DNA of 62,285 nt from Caldilineales bacterium (lineage in GTDB: Bacteria > Chloroflexota > Anaerolineae > J102), in NCBI GenBank assembly GCA_024102915.1, contig JAGFJG010000129.1, positions 1-62,285 on the forward strand, read 5' to 3'. Made by a program: the position numbers and the translations under genes. Numbering within the stretch: position 1 is the stretch's first letter; every line of letters starts with the position of its first letter. Below the pieces are notes generated by a model. The model made no database searches, was not told where the DNA came from, and saw only the letters and a program-made list of their open reading frames with translations. Below, piece after piece: positions 1 to 9,107 of the stretch.

Positions 1-1784
1 ACACGACATTCAACGCCGGGGCGAGCACGGCCGGCTGGGCGTGTTCGCCCGACGGCGATGCGGGCAGTGAGTGCTCATACGACGTGGGCGATCTGGATGC
101 GGGCGACGATGTAAGCGTGCAATTTGCAGTGACGGTGGATGATCCGCTGCCCGCAGGCGTGACGCAGATCGAAAATGCCGCCTGCGCCAGCGACGACAGC
201 GGCAATGGCCCGGACATGAATCCCATCGACAACTGCGATGCTGAGGACACGCCTGTCATCGCCGCCCCTGACCTGATTGTGGCGAAGATCGATGACAAAA
301 CGTTGGTAGAACCGGGTGACGCCATTATCTATACCATTTCATATGAGAACATAGGAACGCAGGGTGCCGTGAGCGTGGTGATCACCGACATCGTGCCAAC
401 GCACACGACCTTTAACGCCGGGGCGAGCACCGCCGGTTGGGTGTGTTCTCCAGATGGCAATGCCGGCAGTGAATGTTCGTACACCGTCGGCGACCTGAAT
501 GCGGGAAATGGCGGCAGCGTGTTGTTCGCCGTGACATTGGACATGCCTTTGCCCGCCAGCGTGACGCAGATCGATAACACGGCCTGCGCTCACGACGACG
601 GCACGAATGGCCTGGACATGAACCCTGGCGACAATTGCGATGATGAGGATACGCCAGTGCGTCCGGCCACGCCCACCCCCACGCTCACACCGACATTGAC
701 TCCGACTGCCACGCCAACCGTCACACCGACGCCCACGCCTTACAAACTCTATTTGCCGATCATCCTTGTACCCCCTCCCACTCCGACCCCAACCCCGACG
801 TTGACGCCAACGCCGACACTCACCCCGACCCCCACGGTAACCCCCACCCCGGTTCCCATCACGACTCCCACCCGCGTTCTGATCCCTAACTTGTTGCACC
901 CCAAGGGCGTGGCGGTCAATGCCCGCACGAATCGCATCTATGTTTCCAGCCGCGACAATGACGCCGTCATGGTTGTGGATGGGCCGAGCAACAGCAAGAT
1001 CGCTCATATCTCCGTTTGTGATGAACCATTTGGCATTGCCGCGAACGCGACGACCAACAAAATCTATGTCGCCTGTTTCGCCAGCGGCGTCGTACAGGTG
1101 ATCAACGGGGCGACAGACACGGTGATCAAGACGATACCGGCTGGACCGGAAGCAACCTACATCGATGTAAATGAGAAGACCAATCGCATCTACGTTGCCA
1201 CACATGGGAATAACGCTCTGGTCGAAATCAATGGCGCTTCTGACACAGTCGATCGCATAACAGGCATCGGCAGCGGCGTGTTCTCGGTCGTGGTGAACGA
1301 GAATCACAATCTGGTCTACGTTACTGTTCGCGATGAGAGCGCATTCGCTATTGTGGACGGAGCGACCATGAATGTGATCAAGCGGATTCAACCTGGCGGC
1401 CAGAGAGATCATCCCTGGGGCTTGGGCTTCAATCCGGCCACCAATCGCCTGTATGTCACCTATACCGACGATGGTTTCGTCAGAGAACTGGCCATCTACG
1501 AAGCAGTCGCCAATAATGCGAATCTGATAACCACGATGGAAATACCCAACAGCGGGCTGGATGCCGCCGGTCGGGTCGGAGTCAATCCTACTACGAACCG
1601 CATTTTTGTCCTCAGCAGCACACTGAACACGGTGACAGTGCTGAACGGTCAGACCAATGCCGTCATCGCCACCCTGAATATGATCCGAGATCCCTTCGAT
1701 GTCGACATCAACCCGGTTTCTAACCGCGCCTATATCACCGGCCGAAATCCAGACGATGCATGGGTTGTGCCCGACAACTACTGA
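1..1784 (+). CDS. Secreted DUF11-repeat / YVTN beta-propeller protein (5' partial)
   Basis: The reading frame is open from base 3, so the gene begins outside the window; the ATG at 84 is internal. The visible part has two near-identical DUF11-type repeats (one ending near base 260, the second from about 262 to 660). Both contain [12 protein letters not shown] and a Cys-containing GSECSY stretch. A Thr-Pro linker with the hydrophobic island [10 protein letters not shown] follows. The C-terminal 300 residues form a YncE/YVTN-like beta-propeller with repeated TNRIYV and TNKIYV blades. The role is probably cell-surface adhesion or scaffold; I cannot name a ligand. DUF11 repeats and TP linkers are usual in exported proteins of this kind of bacterium. 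The stop (TGA) is at 1782-1784, and the gene converges on the minus-strand gene ending at 1830. Confidence 0.85.
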   Translation, partial: TTFNAGASTAGWACSPDGDAGSECSYDVGDLDAGDDVSVQFAVTVDDPLPAGVTQIENAACASDDSGNGPDMNPIDNCDAEDTPVIAAPDLIVAKIDDKTLVEPGDAIIYTISYENIGTQGAVSVVITDIVPTHTTFNAGASTAGWVCSPDGNAGSECSYTVGDLNAGNGGSVLFAVTLDMPLPASVTQIDNTACAHDDGTNGLDMNPGDNCDDEDTPVRPATPTPTLTPTLTPTATPTVTPTPTPYKLYLPIILVPPPTPTPTPTLTPTPTLTPTPTVTPTPVPITTPTRVLIPNLLHPKGVAVNARTNRIYVSSRDNDAVMVVDGPSNSKIAHISVCDEPFGIAANATTNKIYVACFASGVVQVINGATDTVIKTIPAGPEATYIDVNEKTNRIYVATHGNNALVEINGASDTVDRITGIGSGVFSVVVNENHNLVYVTVRDESAFAIVDGATMNVIKRIQPGGQRDHPWGLGFNPATNRLYVTYTDDGFVRELAIYEAVANNANLITTMEIPNSGLDAAGRVGVNPTTNRIFVLSSTLNTVTVLNGQTNAVIATLNMIRDPFDVDINPVSNRAYITGRNPDDAWVVPDNY

Positions 1785-1829
1785 GAGCGACGGCGTTTCG
1801 TCGGTCCCGCCCCGTTAATTCTGCGGTTG

Positions 1830-3635
1830 TTATCCGCCCTTGTATTGGCTTGCCATTTCGCGGGTCAAATTCAGGTAAGCGTCGCCATAAAAACGGCTGG
1901 GCTCGATATAGGTTCCTTCCACCCACTCGTTGAAGCTGTTGATCCAGATCAGATCGGGGTTGCTTTGCACGGCGGCGTTGAACGTGGCGCGGTAGAAATT
2001 CCCATCCTCGCGGCTGCGCACGCGCGGCGGGGCGGGCGAGCGCACATCCTGGCGACAACTGGCGCGGCTGTCATCCGAGCCGGGCATGAGGGTGGCGACC
2101 CACAGCTTGGGCTGCCCGGTCTGTTGCTCTCTGGCCCGCACATTGCCGCCCCAGCGGCTCGCCTTCACATAGTCATTCGGCGAAGTGGCATGGGTGACGT
2201 TGTAAACCCACATGCCGTCGAACACCGACAGATACGAGGTGTCCAGCCCTTCGGCGATCCACCACATGGTATGATTCGGGTCAATCTGAGCGCGGATGTT
2301 GGTCCAGGCGCTCTGGGCGCTGCCCCCCGCCCGCGGCACACGATCCACGCCCTCGAAAAAGATAACCGGTTTGCCATTGACCTTGAGAAAATTCGGGTGG
2401 TTGGCGTAACGGTCAATCAGGTAACGGATGCCCTCGATGGCAGCGCCCTGGTTGCCAGCCGACCAATAGTGCGCCAACGAGACGACGGTCGATTGGAAAT
2501 TCGAACCCTGTGAGCGGTCGAGCAGAGCGGCAAAATTGCGATCAGTGCGGTCGCCCGGCCCCACCCACTGCATCGTGAAACCATCGATGCCCGCATCCCG
2601 CGCCATTTGCACCTGGCGGGCGATGGTGTTGGGGTCATCGGAATTGTAGCGCACCAGAGGGTTGTCGCCGGCGCTGATGTTGCAGTCATCCCAGTTGTGG
2701 TCGGAATACCAGGTGAAGTAGTTGGCCAATACTTTGCGTTCCACGCGCGGCTGCCCGCTGACCGCCGCGGCCAGGGCGATTGGCTCCGGGGTGGGCGTGG
2801 CCGGTCGAGGCGTGGGTGTGGGCGGAGGTGTGCGGAGCGGCAGGGCGGCGATCTCGCTGCGTCCGCCGAGCACTAATTCGGCGAACAGCCAGCCTTCCTC
2901 CCCGGCTTCGGTGCTGACCACCAGCCAGTCGCCAGCTTCGTTGCGCCCGCGCAAAAGCAAACGCGTGGCGGGCGGCAACTGGGCGACGACATCATATTCC
3001 TGGCCCGGCCCCGAACGCAGGTTGGCGCCCTGCGTGCCGACTTGCGGCGGCGGCTCGGTCGTGGGAGAGGGCGTCAGTGTGGCGGTGGGGGAGGGTGGCG
3101 GGGTGAGCGGCGCCAGGCGGTTGATTTGTGCGGGTCGCGCCAGCAATTCTCCCAGAACCCAGCCTCTCTCGCCGTTCGCCATGCGCACCTCCACCCAGGC
3201 GTTATCCTCTGTCCTGCCGGTGAGGTGGACCACTTCGCCCTCGCCCAGGATGACTTGCGTCTCGAAGTCGGTACCCGGCCCCTGGCGGACATTGATCAAT
3301 CCGGCTCCGATCTCGATTTCGAGCGTGGGGGCCGGGGTGGGCGTGGGCGTGGGCGTAAGTGTTGGCGTGGGTGTGATGGTGGGGGTATTGGTGGCGGTGG
3401 GTGTGATCGTGAAAGTGGGCAGCGTGGAAAAACGCAGGTGCGGCGTGCTGGTGGGCAGCATGGCGATCGCCTCGCGCCCGGCAAAAGTCGGGGTAGCGGT
3501 CGGCGTCGGGACTGTTGCAAACTCCGGTTCTCGGCGAGCCAGCATCCAGAGCACGATGACGACTGTCAGAAGTATCAGCGTCAGCAGCAGGACGCCGCAT
3601 GTATTGGAGCGTTGTTGATATCGGCTACGGGCCAT
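1830..3635 (-). CDS. Membrane-anchored SH3 x2 / GH99-like (endo-alpha-mannosidase-like) protein
   Basis: 601 aa. Residues 14-32 form a single N-terminal membrane anchor, followed by Thr-Pro linkers. Two bacterial SH3 domains lie near residues 103-162 (INVRQGPGTDF) and 197-255 (ANLRSGPGQEY). From about residue 300 comes a TIM-barrel domain like GH99/WbsX-type glycosidases, with NYFTWY at its start and WINSFNEWVEGTYIEP near the end; the two Glu of that last block are the likely active-site residues. It probably binds the cell wall through SH3 and acts on an extracellular alpha-mannan-like glycan, which is family knowledge and not shown here. It is last in a minus-strand run starting near 7970, with a 102-bp gap to the upstream gene, so co-transcription is possible. 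Confidence 0.8.
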   Translation of the reverse strand: MARSRYQQRSNTCGVLLLTLILLTVVIVLWMLARREPEFATVPTPTATPTFAGREAIAMLPTSTPHLRFSTLPTFTITPTATNTPTITPTPTLTPTPTPTPAPTLEIEIGAGLINVRQGPGTDFETQVILGEGEVVHLTGRTEDNAWVEVRMANGERGWVLGELLARPAQINRLAPLTPPPSPTATLTPSPTTEPPPQVGTQGANLRSGPGQEYDVVAQLPPATRLLLRGRNEAGDWLVVSTEAGEEGWLFAELVLGGRSEIAALPLRTPPPTPTPRPATPTPEPIALAAAVSGQPRVERKVLANYFTWYSDHNWDDCNISAGDNPLVRYNSDDPNTIARQVQMARDAGIDGFTMQWVGPGDRTDRNFAALLDRSQGSNFQSTVVSLAHYWSAGNQGAAIEGIRYLIDRYANHPNFLKVNGKPVIFFEGVDRVPRAGGSAQSAWTNIRAQIDPNHTMWWIAEGLDTSYLSVFDGMWVYNVTHATSPNDYVKASRWGGNVRAREQQTGQPKLWVATLMPGSDDSRASCRQDVRSPAPPRVRSREDGNFYRATFNAAVQSNPDLIWINSFNEWVEGTYIEPSRFYGDAYLNLTREMASQYKGG

Positions 3636-3737
3636 GGCGGGAATGTGGGAGGAGGGGGTGAATCAGAGGCCGAATTCTATCACAACGTCAGGGCGCGCGG
3701 CGAAGCCTGCACCCCCGCGCACATTTGCTCACCGTGA

Positions 3738-4490
3738 TTACACTTCGTCGTATTTGGACTCCTCCAACCGTTTGCGCAGGGTTTCCTCAGGATCCTCAGA
3801 TTCCTGATCGGGCGAGACGGCTTGATCGCTGAAGTGGATGGCTTCCGCCGCCGCCAGTTCCTGCGAAGTGGCCTTGCCCACCCGGCTCCATTTGCCGCAA
3901 TTGGGACAGCGGTCGTATTTGCCCACGCCGATATTGGGCGCCCACCAATGCCTGCTAAAGGGATAGCCGCACTTTGGGCAGACTGCCCCGCCCGATCTGC
4001 CATAGCCCCGCCGCGTCTTCCCCCGCCGCCGGTCGATCAAATAGCCGGCCACGGATACAAGCAGAATCAGCGCTAGAATCGGGACGATAATGCGGCCTAC
4101 CATCTGCCAGCCCTGCCCCGCCGAAACGAATTCCCTTACAATCACATTGGATTGCAACTCCGTCCCTGCGGCGGTGTATCCGATGGCGTAAAGCTGGTGA
4201 ACGCCGAGGGGGTAGTTGTCGGTTTTGAATTGATAATTCCAGGGCGGCTGGGTGACCGAACCGATCATCGTGTCGTCGATATAGAAATCGACCCTGGTCA
4301 GATCGTCCGGCCCCTCGGCTCGCATGGTGAAAGTGCCCTGGATGTCGCCGCTGAATCCGCCGTATCCCCAATCGCGGCGCAAGGAAAGGGTCAGGGTTTC
4401 GGGCTCCGCCTGGGCGAGGAGGGGGAGCGGGAGGAGGGAGAGGACGAGGATGAGAAGGAGGAAGAAGGTTTTAGAAAGGTGGGTTTTCAT
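3738..4490 (-). CDS. Exported Ig-like domain protein with cytoplasmic zinc ribbon
   Basis: 250 aa. Residues 1-27 are a clear signal peptide (a run of Leu followed by AQA). Residues 30-120 resemble a bacterial Ig-like domain of the kind that reads VDFYIDDTMIGSVTQPPW. A membrane segment spans 131-152 and is followed by an Arg-rich stop-transfer stretch. The tail carries C171-PK-C174 and C195-PN-C198, a zinc ribbon. Predicted topology puts the Ig domain outside and the zinc ribbon inside, an unusual combination that could link an outside sensor to a cytoplasmic partner. The gene lies 34 bp downstream of an ABC-2 permease. No function can be named. Confidence 0.72.
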   Translation of the reverse strand: MKTHLSKTFFLLLILVLSLLPLPLLAQAEPETLTLSLRRDWGYGGFSGDIQGTFTMRAEGPDDLTRVDFYIDDTMIGSVTQPPWNYQFKTDNYPLGVHQLYAIGYTAAGTELQSNVIVREFVSAGQGWQMVGRIIVPILALILLVSVAGYLIDRRRGKTRRGYGRSGGAVCPKCGYPFSRHWWAPNIGVGKYDRCPNCGKWSRVGKATSQELAAAEAIHFSDQAVSPDQESEDPEETLRKRLEESKYDEV

Positions 4491-4495
4491 AGCAG

Positions 4496-4517
4496 TAAAA
4501 ATCTGCGAAATCTGCGG
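4496..4517. repeat. Boundary micro-repeat (ATCTGCG unit)
   Basis: Two adjacent copies of AATCTGCG(A/G) sit between the ABC permease stop and the start of the Ig/zinc-ribbon gene. There is no Shine-Dalgarno sequence before the start at 4490. Confidence 0.5.
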
Positions 4518-4523
4518 ACAAAC

Positions 4524-5318
4524 TTAAGCCCAGCGAGTCAGAATCGTCTCGCGGTCGAAGACGTGGACAGCCAGATAGAGCAGGACGCCATCGAGCAGGA
4601 TCGCTATCAGGGTGAAGAGCAAGACGAGGCTGGGGCTGAGGGTCAGGAATCCGGCGATCTGCGCCACGAACAGCACAATGACGGGCAGGACGATCAATCC
4701 GGCCACCTGTTGGGCCGCGCGCGGGTCATTGCTGCGGGACGAGACCATGATGGCGATGAGGGCGGAGAACAGGGCCAGCAAAGTGCCCAATACAAATACG
4801 GCGAGCAGCCATTCCGCTCGAAACAGGCGAGCATAAGCCAGGCTGCTCGACACAATCAAACGAGCGCCAATCGCGTAGAGGATGAACGCAGCCCAGGTTG
4901 CCAGCAGGCCGGGGATGATGGCGGCCAGGGTTTTGGCCAGCAGAAAATCGGCGGTGCGGATCGGCGTCGCCAGCAGAGGCTCCAGGCTGCGTTGCGTTTT
5001 TTCGCCCACGATGGCATAGGGGGCGATGGTGGCGGGGATGATCAGTGGGATCATCATGAACAGGACGGTGAATTGGCTGGCGATGAAAATCTGATTGCAC
5101 TCAGCGCCCGACAGCCCCACGCATAATCCTGCCATCTGCGGCGGCAGTTCGCTGGTGATGCCATCGATCTGCGCGCCGAATCCGCCGCTGGCCCAGAGGA
5201 TGATCAGCGGCAGCCCGGCGAAAAGCAGGGGCATGAAGATCACGGTGGAGAGGACGAGCGTGTTCTTGTACAACTCGGCCCATTCTTTGCGGATGATGGT
5301 GGTGATTGCGGTGAACAT
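4524..5318 (-). CDS. ABC-2 type transporter permease
   Basis: The frame is open to 5495, but the start at 5318 (MFTAITTIIRKEWAELYKN) is preferred because the upstream codons translate the low-complexity intergenic repeat. 264 aa with about six hydrophobic segments and a KEW amphipathic start, typical of NatB/ABC-2 export permeases. In the middle lies GEKTQRSLEPLLATPI, a hallmark of the NatB group. It probably pairs with the ATPase at 6229-7158, although an SDR gene lies between them. The export substrate is unknown. No Shine-Dalgarno sequence precedes the start; the leader is a G-poor CCAAC-type repeat. Confidence 0.85.
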   Translation of the reverse strand: MFTAITTIIRKEWAELYKNTLVLSTVIFMPLLFAGLPLIILWASGGFGAQIDGITSELPPQMAGLCVGLSGAECNQIFIASQFTVLFMMIPLIIPATIAPYAIVGEKTQRSLEPLLATPIRTADFLLAKTLAAIIPGLLATWAAFILYAIGARLIVSSSLAYARLFRAEWLLAVFVLGTLLALFSALIAIMVSSRSNDPRAAQQVAGLIVLPVIVLFVAQIAGFLTLSPSLVLLFTLIAILLDGVLLYLAVHVFDRETILTRWA

Positions 5319-5321
5319 TGA

Positions 5322-5432
5322 TGGTTTGTTCGTAGGTTGGTTGGATAGTTTGCCGGATGGATGGTTGGTTTGTTGGGTAGTTGGATAGACAAGCTGGTAT
5401 AGCACCCAACCAACTAACCAACTAACAAACCG
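5322..5432. repeat. Boundary micro-repeat, imperfect inverted (GGTTGGTT / AACCAACT)
   Basis: The left part is built from GGTTTGTT, GGTTGGTTGG and GGATGGATGG units. The right part (about 5407-5432) is their inverted counterpart, ACCAACTAACCAACTAAC. On the coding strand of the permease the sequence just before its ATG is rich in C, A and T with very little G. Confidence 0.75.
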
Positions 5433-5442
5433 CCCAATCTTC

Positions 5443-6135
5443 TTACCACGGATGCTTATCGCCCTGCCAGGTGAAGAATTCGCCGCTGTCGGCAAGGGTG
5501 AGCAGACCCTGGGCTGATTCCTGCGGCGTAATAGCGGCGCCGCGTCCGCCCATGTCGGTCTGCACCCAGCCGGGATGCACGGTGACGATCACGATGCCAT
5601 CTCGACGGAGGTCGGCGGCGAGGGTGCGGGTGAGCATGTTCAGGGCGGCCTTGCTGCTGCAATAACTGTAATCGCCGCCGCTGCGTTTGCGCGCCAGTGA
5701 GCCGAGCTGGGAGGAGATGTTGAGGATGCGCGGGCGATGCCCCTGTTTGAGCATGGGCAAGAGAGCCTGGGTGAGCATGACCGGAGCCACGCAGTTGACA
5801 TGGAAGACGTGCAGCATGCCTTCCGCCGTGAGATTGTCCGGGGTCTCGCCGCGCTCGAAGATGCCGGCATTGTTGATCAGCACATCGAGATTGCCGGATT
5901 TGAGGCGCACGCGAGCGGCAGCCTGAGCGATGCCGCTGCGGTCGGTCACTTCCAGGGGGATTATGTCAATCCGTTCGGGATGGGTAAGCGTGAGGGCGCG
6001 CAATTCCTGGGCATGGGCGGGCTTGCGGCAGGCGGCGAATACAAAGTCGCCGCGCTCGACGAATTGCCTGGTCATTTCCAGGCCGATGCCGCGATTGGCG
6101 CCGGTGATGAGGATGTGTTGGGGTGGGTTGGGCAT
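5443..6135 (-). CDS. Short-chain dehydrogenase/reductase (C-factor-like SDR)
   Basis: 230 aa, standard for classical SDRs. The Rossmann motif TGANRGIG is at residues 12-19. NNAG follows in the middle, then a catalytic Ser in ILNISSQLGS and YCSSK as the YxxxK pair. The protein ends soon after the PGWVQTDMGG loop, as in the CsgA/C-factor group, so it probably oxidises or reduces a small carbonyl compound with NAD(P)(H). It sits between the ATPase and permease genes of an ABC exporter. An AGGAAG Shine-Dalgarno-like sequence precedes the ATG. The substrate is not predictable. Confidence 0.88.
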   Translation of the reverse strand: MPNPPQHILITGANRGIGLEMTRQFVERGDFVFAACRKPAHAQELRALTLTHPERIDIIPLEVTDRSGIAQAAARVRLKSGNLDVLINNAGIFERGETPDNLTAEGMLHVFHVNCVAPVMLTQALLPMLKQGHRPRILNISSQLGSLARKRSGGDYSYCSSKAALNMLTRTLAADLRRDGIVIVTVHPGWVQTDMGGRGAAITPQESAQGLLTLADSGEFFTWQGDKHPW

Positions 6136-6183
6136 GGGATTGGCTTCCTATGTGATCATGCCTTTCGATATTGTCGGTAGGCC

Positions 6184-6231
6184 GTGGACGATGACGACCA
6201 ACAATCGTCTATCGTCCGCCGCCCATCGTCA
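6184..6231. repeat. Boundary micro-repeat (ATCGTC unit, partly inverted)
   Basis: Several copies of (A/T)ATCGTC, with GACGATGACGAC as the inverted partner, lie between the ABC ATPase stop and the SDR start. Confidence 0.5.
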
Positions 6232-7158
6232 AGCCTCCGGCTTCCGCACGAACTGCAAATACACTTCCTCCAACGAATGCCGCAATTCGCCCACGAACTG
6301 GATGTCGGCGTCGACATCCACCAGGGCGCGGATGATGGCCGGGTTCGTCTGTTCCGGATCGGCGACGCGCACCACCAGCTTGGCGTCGATGGCCTCGGCG
6401 GAAATGACGTCGGGCAGGGCGATGACGGCTTCGACCAGGCCAGGCAGCAGCGCCCGCAGATGGAAAACCACCTGGCGGCCAAATAGCTGGCGGCGGAGAT
6501 TGGCGGGCGTGTCGAGGGCAAGCAGCCGAGTGCGGAAGACGCCGATGCGGTCGCAAAGCCGATCAGCTTCGTCCAGATTGTGCGTGCATAGAAAGACGGT
6601 GCGGCCCTGGTCGCGCAGTTCGGCGATGAAGTCGCGCACCATGCGCGCAGCCTCCGGATCGAGGCCGGAAGTGGGCTCGTCCAGAAAAACCAGGTCGGGC
6701 TCGTGTAGCAAAGCGCGGGCCAGGGCCAATTTCTGGCGCATGCCTTTGGAGAAACTGCCCACTTCGTCCTCCCGCCTGCTCCACAACCCCATCATCTTCA
6801 GGTATTTCTCCACCTGCCCGTCCACATCGGCCACGCCGTACAGCCTGGCAAAGAAGCGCAGATTGTAGGCGGCGCTGAGGTTGTCGTACATGCCCGGCGT
6901 CTCGGTGAGGATGCCGACGCTGCGACGGATGGCTGCGTTATCCTGCCCGACCTTGTGGCCGTTGACCTGGGCCTCGCCATCGGTGGGGCCGATCAGACAG
7001 GTGAGCATGCGGATGGTGGTGGTCTTGCCAGCGCCGTTGGGGCCAAGGAAGCCGAATATCTCGCCGCGGGCGACGTCGATGCTGAGATCATCGACCGCAG
7101 TCAGTTTTCCATCCTCTTTGGTTTCGAAGATGCGGGTGAGGTGGGAGGTGTGGATCAT
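6229..7158 (-). CDS. ABC transporter ATP-binding protein (NatA-like)
   Basis: 309 aa from ATG 7158; a TTG at 7179 would add seven residues but lies in the repeat. Walker A is GPNGAGKTTT, the ABC signature is FSKGMRQKLALARAL, Walker B is LVFLDEPTSGLDP, and the switch His is in CTHNLDEAD. A C-terminal extension of about 90 residues is typical of the DrrA/NatA group that pairs with ABC-2 permeases such as the one at 4524-5318. It would power export of an unknown compound at the inner face of the membrane. No Shine-Dalgarno sequence; the leader is a G-poor repeat. Confidence 0.92.
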   Translation of the reverse strand: MIHTSHLTRIFETKEDGKLTAVDDLSIDVARGEIFGFLGPNGAGKTTTIRMLTCLIGPTDGEAQVNGHKVGQDNAAIRRSVGILTETPGMYDNLSAAYNLRFFARLYGVADVDGQVEKYLKMMGLWSRREDEVGSFSKGMRQKLALARALLHEPDLVFLDEPTSGLDPEAARMVRDFIAELRDQGRTVFLCTHNLDEADRLCDRIGVFRTRLLALDTPANLRRQLFGRQVVFHLRALLPGLVEAVIALPDVISAEAIDAKLVVRVADPEQTNPAIIRALVDVDADIQFVGELRHSLEEVYLQFVRKPEA

Positions 7159-7161
7159 GGG

Positions 7162-7210
7162 GAAGGTTTCAGATGTCAAGTTTCATGTGTCAGGTTTTGA
7201 GGTTGCAGGT
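7162..7210. repeat. Boundary micro-repeat (ACCTGACAC/AACCTG units)
   Basis: On the minus strand this reads as imperfect repeats of CAACCT, AACCTGACAC and CTTGACATCTG just before the ATPase start. It also encodes the last residues of the YhfC protease, so the repeat has been taken into that protein's C-terminus. Confidence 0.55.
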
Positions 7211-7970
7211 CGGACGGGTGCAGTAGAAGGATAAATCCCAGACTGATCAGAGCGAACACAGCGACGATGCCCTCGGTCGCCAGAGCGCCAAACGTCCCGG
7301 AACTGAACACGGACACCGAGTCCACCAGCCAGTGCCAGCCGATGGCGAACCACAGCCAGCGGATTTGCCTGCGCAGGAATGCCTGCATCACCAAAACGGC
7401 CAGGCTGACCTGGATGCATAGGGCGAAAGCGCGCTCCACTGCGCCCAAGAAAGTCATAAGCCACGGCGCCGACCAGTACGCGGCCAGTTGCGTTTGCACC
7501 GCTGCCTGCTGTTCGGCGCTGAGCGTGGACAACATGCCCGGATTGTCTCGCATCAATGTAAGTTGCACCAGGGCGAATGCGGCCAATATGCCCAAAAAGA
7601 TAGCTTCGACCCCGCCGTGCCCGGCCCCATACATCAACGCCTTCGACCAGCCGCGCTCGTTCCGCATGGCCGGGAACTTGAGCACGAAAAAGCGGGCCAG
7701 TTCCTCGGTGAAGGCGGCGGTGGCGCCCAACACAATGGCATTGAAAACCAGTTGGAATTGCTGCGGCGGCGAGGGCAACAGACCATTACGAAACGCCAGG
7801 GTCAGCCCGGCATTGATGGGGATGTGGAAAAGTTGGGCCAGGACAAAAGCGATGCCGCCGGCGATGAACAGCCGCCAGCTCAGCCCATATTTCCGCGCCA
7901 GCCACCAGCCCAGAGCCAGCGGGATCAGGATCATAAGCAGGGCGTTGATAGCGTAAGTGATGGTGAGCAT
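7176..7970 (-). CDS. YhfC-family intramembrane metalloprotease
   Basis: 264 aa with about seven to eight membrane helices. The family motifs are visible: a TEELARFFVLKF block with the EExxR pattern, and GAGHGGVEAI with the conserved His and Glu. These are the residues taken as the active site in the YhfC/CAAX-type protease superfamily. It would act on a membrane-embedded peptide, and in gene context possibly on something exported by the neighbouring ABC transporter, which is inference. The last residues come from a micro-repeat. It is the first gene of the minus-strand run 7970 to 1830; its upstream side faces a terminator for the next gene. Confidence 0.8.
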   Translation of the reverse strand: MLTITYAINALLMILIPLALGWWLARKYGLSWRLFIAGGIAFVLAQLFHIPINAGLTLAFRNGLLPSPPQQFQLVFNAIVLGATAAFTEELARFFVLKFPAMRNERGWSKALMYGAGHGGVEAIFLGILAAFALVQLTLMRDNPGMLSTLSAEQQAAVQTQLAAYWSAPWLMTFLGAVERAFALCIQVSLAVLVMQAFLRRQIRWLWFAIGWHWLVDSVSVFSSGTFGALATEGIVAVFALISLGFILLLHPSDLQPQNLTHET

Positions 7971-8066
7971 AGTCTATGGGGTTTTCGACTGCGCATTCGG
8001 CGGTGGAAATGTGAGCGATTATACCATGATAGCGGGGCGCTATCCGAAGCCGAACAAGCAGATCAC

Positions 8067-8102
8067 ACAAAAAAGCCGCACTGACTGTCAGCACGGCTTT
8101 TC
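8067..8102 (-). terminator. Rho-independent terminator of the PRC-barrel gene
   Basis: AAAAGCCGCACTGAC pairs with GTCAGCACGGCTTTT (two mismatches). Read on the minus strand it ends in a run of T and lies about 24 bp after the stop of the gene at 8126-8740. Confidence 0.8.
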
Positions 8103-8125
8103 AAACTGAATGCTTGCTCTGGTGA

Positions 8126-8740
8126 CTACTTATGCTTTGCGTGGGGCAGGGCCTCCATCGCCGCCTGATCGATCTTGAGATAAATCGTGTCCCCTTCCAC
8201 TCGCTCGATGGCCGTCAGCGGGACCGTGACATCCTGCTTTCGCCACAAATGACCCTGCTTAATCAGAAAATGTGTGATCTCCCCCGTCGCCTCGTCGATG
8301 ATCAGATCGTCCAATTCGCCCACCGGGCCGTCGCTGGCCTCGACTTTAGCGCCCACGTGAATCACCCGCTCGTCCTCTGGCGCAGCTTCCACATCGACCT
8401 CTCTTCGCTCCGCCCAAACGCCGGACTCGTACGATTCTTCGTGCTCGCCCGCCATATAATGTTCGTAGTCCTCCTTGTTCACGCGGGCATACCGGTGACT
8501 GAGGAAGGAAGGCATCGCCAGCAACTCCGCCCGGGAGCAGCGCAGATGGATCGAGTCATGCGAGGTTTTCTCGATCTGGTTGATCTCGACCAGCCGCTCG
8601 TCCGGGTGTTCGCCAAACTTGTCGATCACGACAATGTGGGTCAGTTGGCGGCTGGAAGGATCGACGATCAACGCGGCCACCTTACCGCAAAAGCCGTCGC
8701 TACATTCGACATTGGCATTGACTGGGATCTGCTCCGGCAT
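8126..8740 (-). CDS. Tandem PRC-barrel domain protein
   Basis: 204 aa with two related beta-rich modules, residues about 8-75 (VECSDGFCGKVAALIVDP) and 125-195 (VEASDGPVGELDDLIIDE). Each has the DG..G....LIVD pattern of PRC-barrel/DUF2171 domains. An acidic linker of about 50 residues separates them. No signal peptide or membrane segment is seen, so it is cytoplasmic. PRC barrels mediate RNA or protein contacts, but this one cannot be assigned a partner. It is a single-gene unit: promoter at 8804-8832, CAGGAG seven bases before the ATG, terminator at 8067-8102. Confidence 0.82.
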   Translation of the reverse strand: MPEQIPVNANVECSDGFCGKVAALIVDPSSRQLTHIVVIDKFGEHPDERLVEINQIEKTSHDSIHLRCSRAELLAMPSFLSHRYARVNKEDYEHYMAGEHEESYESGVWAERREVDVEAAPEDERVIHVGAKVEASDGPVGELDDLIIDEATGEITHFLIKQGHLWRKQDVTVPLTAIERVEGDTIYLKIDQAAMEALPHAKHK

Positions 8741-8803
8741 GGTAATCTCCTGATAACTTCATGAACTTGCGAAGGGGGCCGGAATCCGGCGTAATTGTCG
8801 CCG

Positions 8804-8832
8804 ATTATAGGCTGAACCCCTGCCGCTGACAA
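8804..8832 (-). promoter_or_regulatory. Sigma70-type promoter of the PRC-barrel gene
   Basis: On the minus strand TTGTCA (8827-8832) is followed after 17 bp by TATAAT (8804-8809), 64 bp before the start codon. Confidence 0.7.
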
Positions 8833-8873
8833 GACGTGGTTCGAGGTGAATGATCGCCCGCAACTCTTCCGCA

Positions 8874-8952
8874 TCCACAGATTGCATAGATGACACAGAC
8901 ATCAGGCAAATCAGCGTTCATCCGCTCTTGTCCGCGTCATCCGCGTCCTATT
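8874..8952. repeat. Boundary micro-repeat (CACAGATT / TCATCCGCG units)
   Basis: The region 8741-9107 has no gene. It holds the PRC promoter, this repeat (CACAGATTGCATAGATGACACAGA, then GTTCATCCG, TGTCCGCGTCATCCGCGTCC) and the promoter of the translin-family gene. Nothing else was recognised. Confidence 0.5.
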
Positions 8953-9060
8953 TTTACCTGCTGATGCGAGAACTTCAAGATTAGCGGATGCTTTATGGGG
9001 CAGTGTCCAACGACTTCATCGCGTTGGCGTCAATTCGAGATGCCATGAAAATCCCACCGG

Positions 9061-9069
9061 TGATATAAT
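9061..9069 (+). promoter_or_regulatory. Extended -10 promoter of the translin-family operon
   Basis: TGATATAAT fits TGnTATAAT. Transcription would start near 9076, downstream of the TTG at 9069 that would otherwise open the next gene. Confidence 0.55.
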
Positions 9070-9107
9070 TGTCTCTCATTCTCCCCGCCCTTTCAGGAGC
9101 GACTCCC

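Noticed and set aside
339..1412. Open frame on the minus strand at the left end
   Set aside because: Antisense to the beta-propeller protein and rich in Arg/Gly as expected of a shadow.
5322..5432. CCAAC repeats as a CRISPR or an origin iteron set
   Set aside because: Units are short and degenerate, vary in spacing and are similar to other boundary repeats in the window.
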